From Sphingobacterium faecale (GTDB taxonomy: Bacteria > Bacteroidota > Bacteroidia > Sphingobacteriales > Sphingobacteriaceae): a stretch of 64,000 nt of DNA. A program made the position numbers and the translations under genes. The notes under the pieces are model-generated. The model ran no database searches. It was not told where the DNA came from and saw nothing but the letters and a program-made list of their open reading frames with translations. Position 1 is the stretch's first letter; every line of letters starts with the position of its first letter. Location of the stretch: assembly GCF_016746095.1 (NCBI RefSeq), contig NZ_JAERTY010000004.1, positions 310,001-374,000 of the forward strand, written 5' to 3'. Shown here piece by piece: positions 62,518 to 64,000 of this stretch.

Positions 62518-62808
62518 ATGGAAAATAAAAACTGGAAAGATATAAAGGACGATGTGTACGGTAAAGTAGGCACTGAAAGACGTGATGAACTCGATAGGGA
62601 CTTCGAATCTTTTAAAATCGGTTTGCTGCTTAAAAAAGCCCGTGAAGAAAAACACTTGACCCAATCCGAACTTGCAGAAATCATCGACAAGAAGCGTGAG
62701 TACATTTCAAAAATAGAGAATAACGGGAGTAACATCACCCTAAAAACCTTATACGATGTCGTCGAAAAAGGATTGGGTGGAAAAGTCAAAATATCCATTG
62801 AATTTTAA
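62518..62808 (+). CDS. HigA-like XRE-family antitoxin/regulator
   Basis: 96 residues. HTH at about 38-85: LLLKKAREEKHLTQSELAEIIDKKREYISKIENNGSNITLKTLYDVVE. The N-terminal WKDIKDDVYGKVGTERRDELDRDFESF resembles HigA antitoxins of the kind paired with RelE-fold toxins. No toxin gene is present on either side, only a 12-codon remnant upstream, so it would be an orphan. A probable self-operator is at 62443. Confidence 0.85.
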   Translation: MENKNWKDIKDDVYGKVGTERRDELDRDFESFKIGLLLKKAREEKHLTQSELAEIIDKKREYISKIENNGSNITLKTLYDVVEKGLGGKVKISIEF

Positions 62809-63040
62809 ATTCTCACCCGTCCTTAACCTTGATCGAAGCTGAAAAAACCGATGTCGTTCATGCCGACAAGCCGGAACAAATCGTAGCGGATGGACTATGT
62901 TATCAGATATGGAGTTTGTAGAAGAGTTCGTCAAAGATGGCGAGAACTGGTTGCTGTATCATGTTAGCCGGTAAGGTGCTCAACTAAAAACACAGAAACC
63001 ATCTTTGACCTTTACACGAATTTACTATGCAAACATAGAT

Positions 63041-63056
63041 TGGCACAACTTTTGCA
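63041..63056 (+). promoter_or_regulatory. sigma-54-type promoter
   Basis: TGGCACAACTTTTGCA (63041-63056). GG at 63042-63043 and GC at 63054-63055 are separated by exactly 10 bases, the spacing that RpoN requires. Expected transcription start is about 12 bp further, near 63067. Confidence 0.55.
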
Positions 63057-63066
63057 ATTACTTTAG

Positions 63067-63137
63067 TATTCATAATTTAGGTTAATAATTGGTTAGTTAA
63101 AAATACCTGAAGCTCCCCGCTTCAGGTATTTTTTTAT
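63067..63137 (+). ncRNA. candidate small RNA (about 70 nt)
   Basis: Between the sigma-54-type promoter (63041) and a strong terminator hairpin (63101-63131 plus T run) lies about 70 bp with no open reading frame. A transcript would start near 63067 and end near 63137. The 3' half would be the hairpin itself, typical of small regulatory RNAs. Confidence 0.4.
63101..63137. terminator. strong intrinsic terminator (serves both directions)
   Basis: AAATACCTGAAGC (63101-63113) pairs with GCTTCAGGTATTT (63119-63131), loop of 5, followed by a T run. On the minus strand it also ends in T, so it can terminate the ankyrin gene that stops at 63171. Confidence 0.85.
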
Positions 63138-63170
63138 ATTGATTATACCCGACGAACGTTTAATACTTAC

Positions 63171-63995
63171 CTATAAAGGGGAACTGTACTGTTCAAGCAG
63201 GTTGGCTATTTCTTCCTGTTTATTTTTTGTTGCAAAAGTAAGGGCATTATAACCGCCTTTTTCCTCAGCGCGAACATCTGCACCGGCTGAAATCAATAAT
63301 TTGACGCTTTCGATATCTCCCTTAATGGTTGCTGACATTAAAGGTGTAATTCCCTTTTTACTTTTGACATTGACATCTGCCTTACCTTTGATCAGTGCAC
63401 GTATGCTTTCTGCTTTTCCGTTTTGTGCCGCCCATGTCAATGCTGTAAACCCGCCTTTGTCTTTAATATCGGGATCAACCCCTGCCTCCAACAGTGCATT
63501 GATCAGGTCTACCCTCCCATTATAAGCAGGCAAAAACAAGGCTGTTTGCTTGTCTTTATCTTGTCCCTTTAAATCTGCCCCTGCATCGATTACCATTTGT
63601 AGGATAGCAACATTCGGCTGTGTACAAGCATAGTGCAGAGCAGCCTCTCCGTAAATATCTTGGATATCGGTCTTGGCATTTGCTTTTAACAAGCTATTAA
63701 CGATATCGATATATCCTCCTCTCAACGCTCCTTTTAAAGCGGTAAATCCTTGTATATTGGAAAGATCGACATCCGCTCCAGACGCTATCAGTAACAACAC
63801 CAAATCCAAATAACCAAAATTCGAAGCAATCATCAAGGCCGTAGTTCCGATATGGAATGGCTCATAATTTTTCGCTTCTCCTTCCTGCAGTGTGGTATTC
63901 GGGCCAGCTGCTATAAGTTTCTTAATCTCAGGAATCCCTTTGTCCGTATCGGAATAGGCATTTATCTGTGCTAACAGTTGACTTTTATGATTCAC
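63171..63995 (-). CDS. ankyrin-repeat protein (may extend beyond window)
   Basis: 274 residues with about seven ankyrin repeats: GTTALMIASNFGYLDLVLLLIASGADVDL, GFTALKGALRGGYIDIVNSLLKANAKTD, GEAALHYACTQPNVAILQMVIDAGADLKG, and more, ending YNALTFATKNKQEEIANLLEQY. No enzymatic domain is visible. It may be a protein-binding partner of stress proteins. The first codon here is GTG and no stop lies before the window edge, so the true start could be further upstream. No signal peptide is seen in the visible part. Confidence 0.85.
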   Translation of the reverse strand: MNHKSQLLAQINAYSDTDKGIPEIKKLIAAGPNTTLQEGEAKNYEPFHIGTTALMIASNFGYLDLVLLLIASGADVDLSNIQGFTALKGALRGGYIDIVNSLLKANAKTDIQDIYGEAALHYACTQPNVAILQMVIDAGADLKGQDKDKQTALFLPAYNGRVDLINALLEAGVDPDIKDKGGFTALTWAAQNGKAESIRALIKGKADVNVKSKKGITPLMSATIKGDIESVKLLISAGADVRAEEKGGYNALTFATKNKQEEIANLLEQYSSPL

Positions 63996-64000
63996 TATAA

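Noticed and set aside
62898..62974. 25-codon frame beginning MLSDMEFVEEFVKDG
   Set aside because: Too short and without a partner frame; the upstream reading frame ends in a stop, so at most a decayed fragment.
1..64000. tRNA, rRNA and riboswitch genes
   Set aside because: No cloverleaf, rRNA block or known riboswitch core was seen by eye; a covariance-model search was not possible.

Overview
The window looks like chromosomal DNA of a Bacteroidota organism, most likely Sphingobacteriaceae (Sphingobacterium-like). Indicators are a SusC/SusD pair with a TlpA-like protein, a FecR/ECF sigma pair, DUF6520 and DUF4142 proteins, very few Shine-Dalgarno sequences, and many short lipoproteins. No rRNA, tRNA or CRISPR array was seen. 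Family names come from motif recognition only; no database search was run.

Bases 1-33,000 are a dense stress-survival region. It holds two paralogous ECF sigma factors (3500, 12548), two DUF2383 four-helix proteins, a DUF892 protein, a Cys-rich DUF326 protein, a fused trehalose-6-phosphate synthase/phosphatase followed by a GH15 hydrolase, topoisomerase IB, Ku and LigD (bacterial NHEJ), a bacteriophytochrome kinase beside a PAS kinase, a NarL-type regulator paired with a degenerate kinase, PRC-barrel and OmpA-like proteins, and several tiny hydrophilic proteins and lipoproteins. Inside it, 25662-28049 is a compact three-gene operon: a cysteine-synthase-like PLP enzyme, a permuted-papain-like protein and an intact PanD.

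Bases 33,000-49,300 hold transport and small-molecule genes: a BCCT transporter with a UspA protein; a five-gene minus-strand operon (FN3 membrane protein, sodium:solute symporter, 40-aa membrane peptide, aspartate-carbamoyltransferase-like enzyme, asparagine-synthetase-like enzyme without its glutaminase Cys); an AGCS symporter; a PQQ-type propeller lipoprotein; a GT4 / alpha-alpha barrel / GH130 set; and a DJ-1/PfpI protein followed by a relic of a second AGCS gene.

Bases 49,500-60,600 hold an ECF sigma/FecR pair, a MauE-like protein with a DUF6520 protein, and a SusC-SusD-TlpA operon. Upstream of susC is about 650 bp built from several different short motifs that all repeat with the same 11-bp spacing, flanked by dispersed CGTCATTGCG-type repeats. 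This is the strangest structure in the window. Bases 60,600-64,000 are accessory DNA: two HTH regulators around a fused nucleotidyltransferase-HEPN protein, a candidate sigma-54-driven small RNA, and an ankyrin-repeat gene running off the end.
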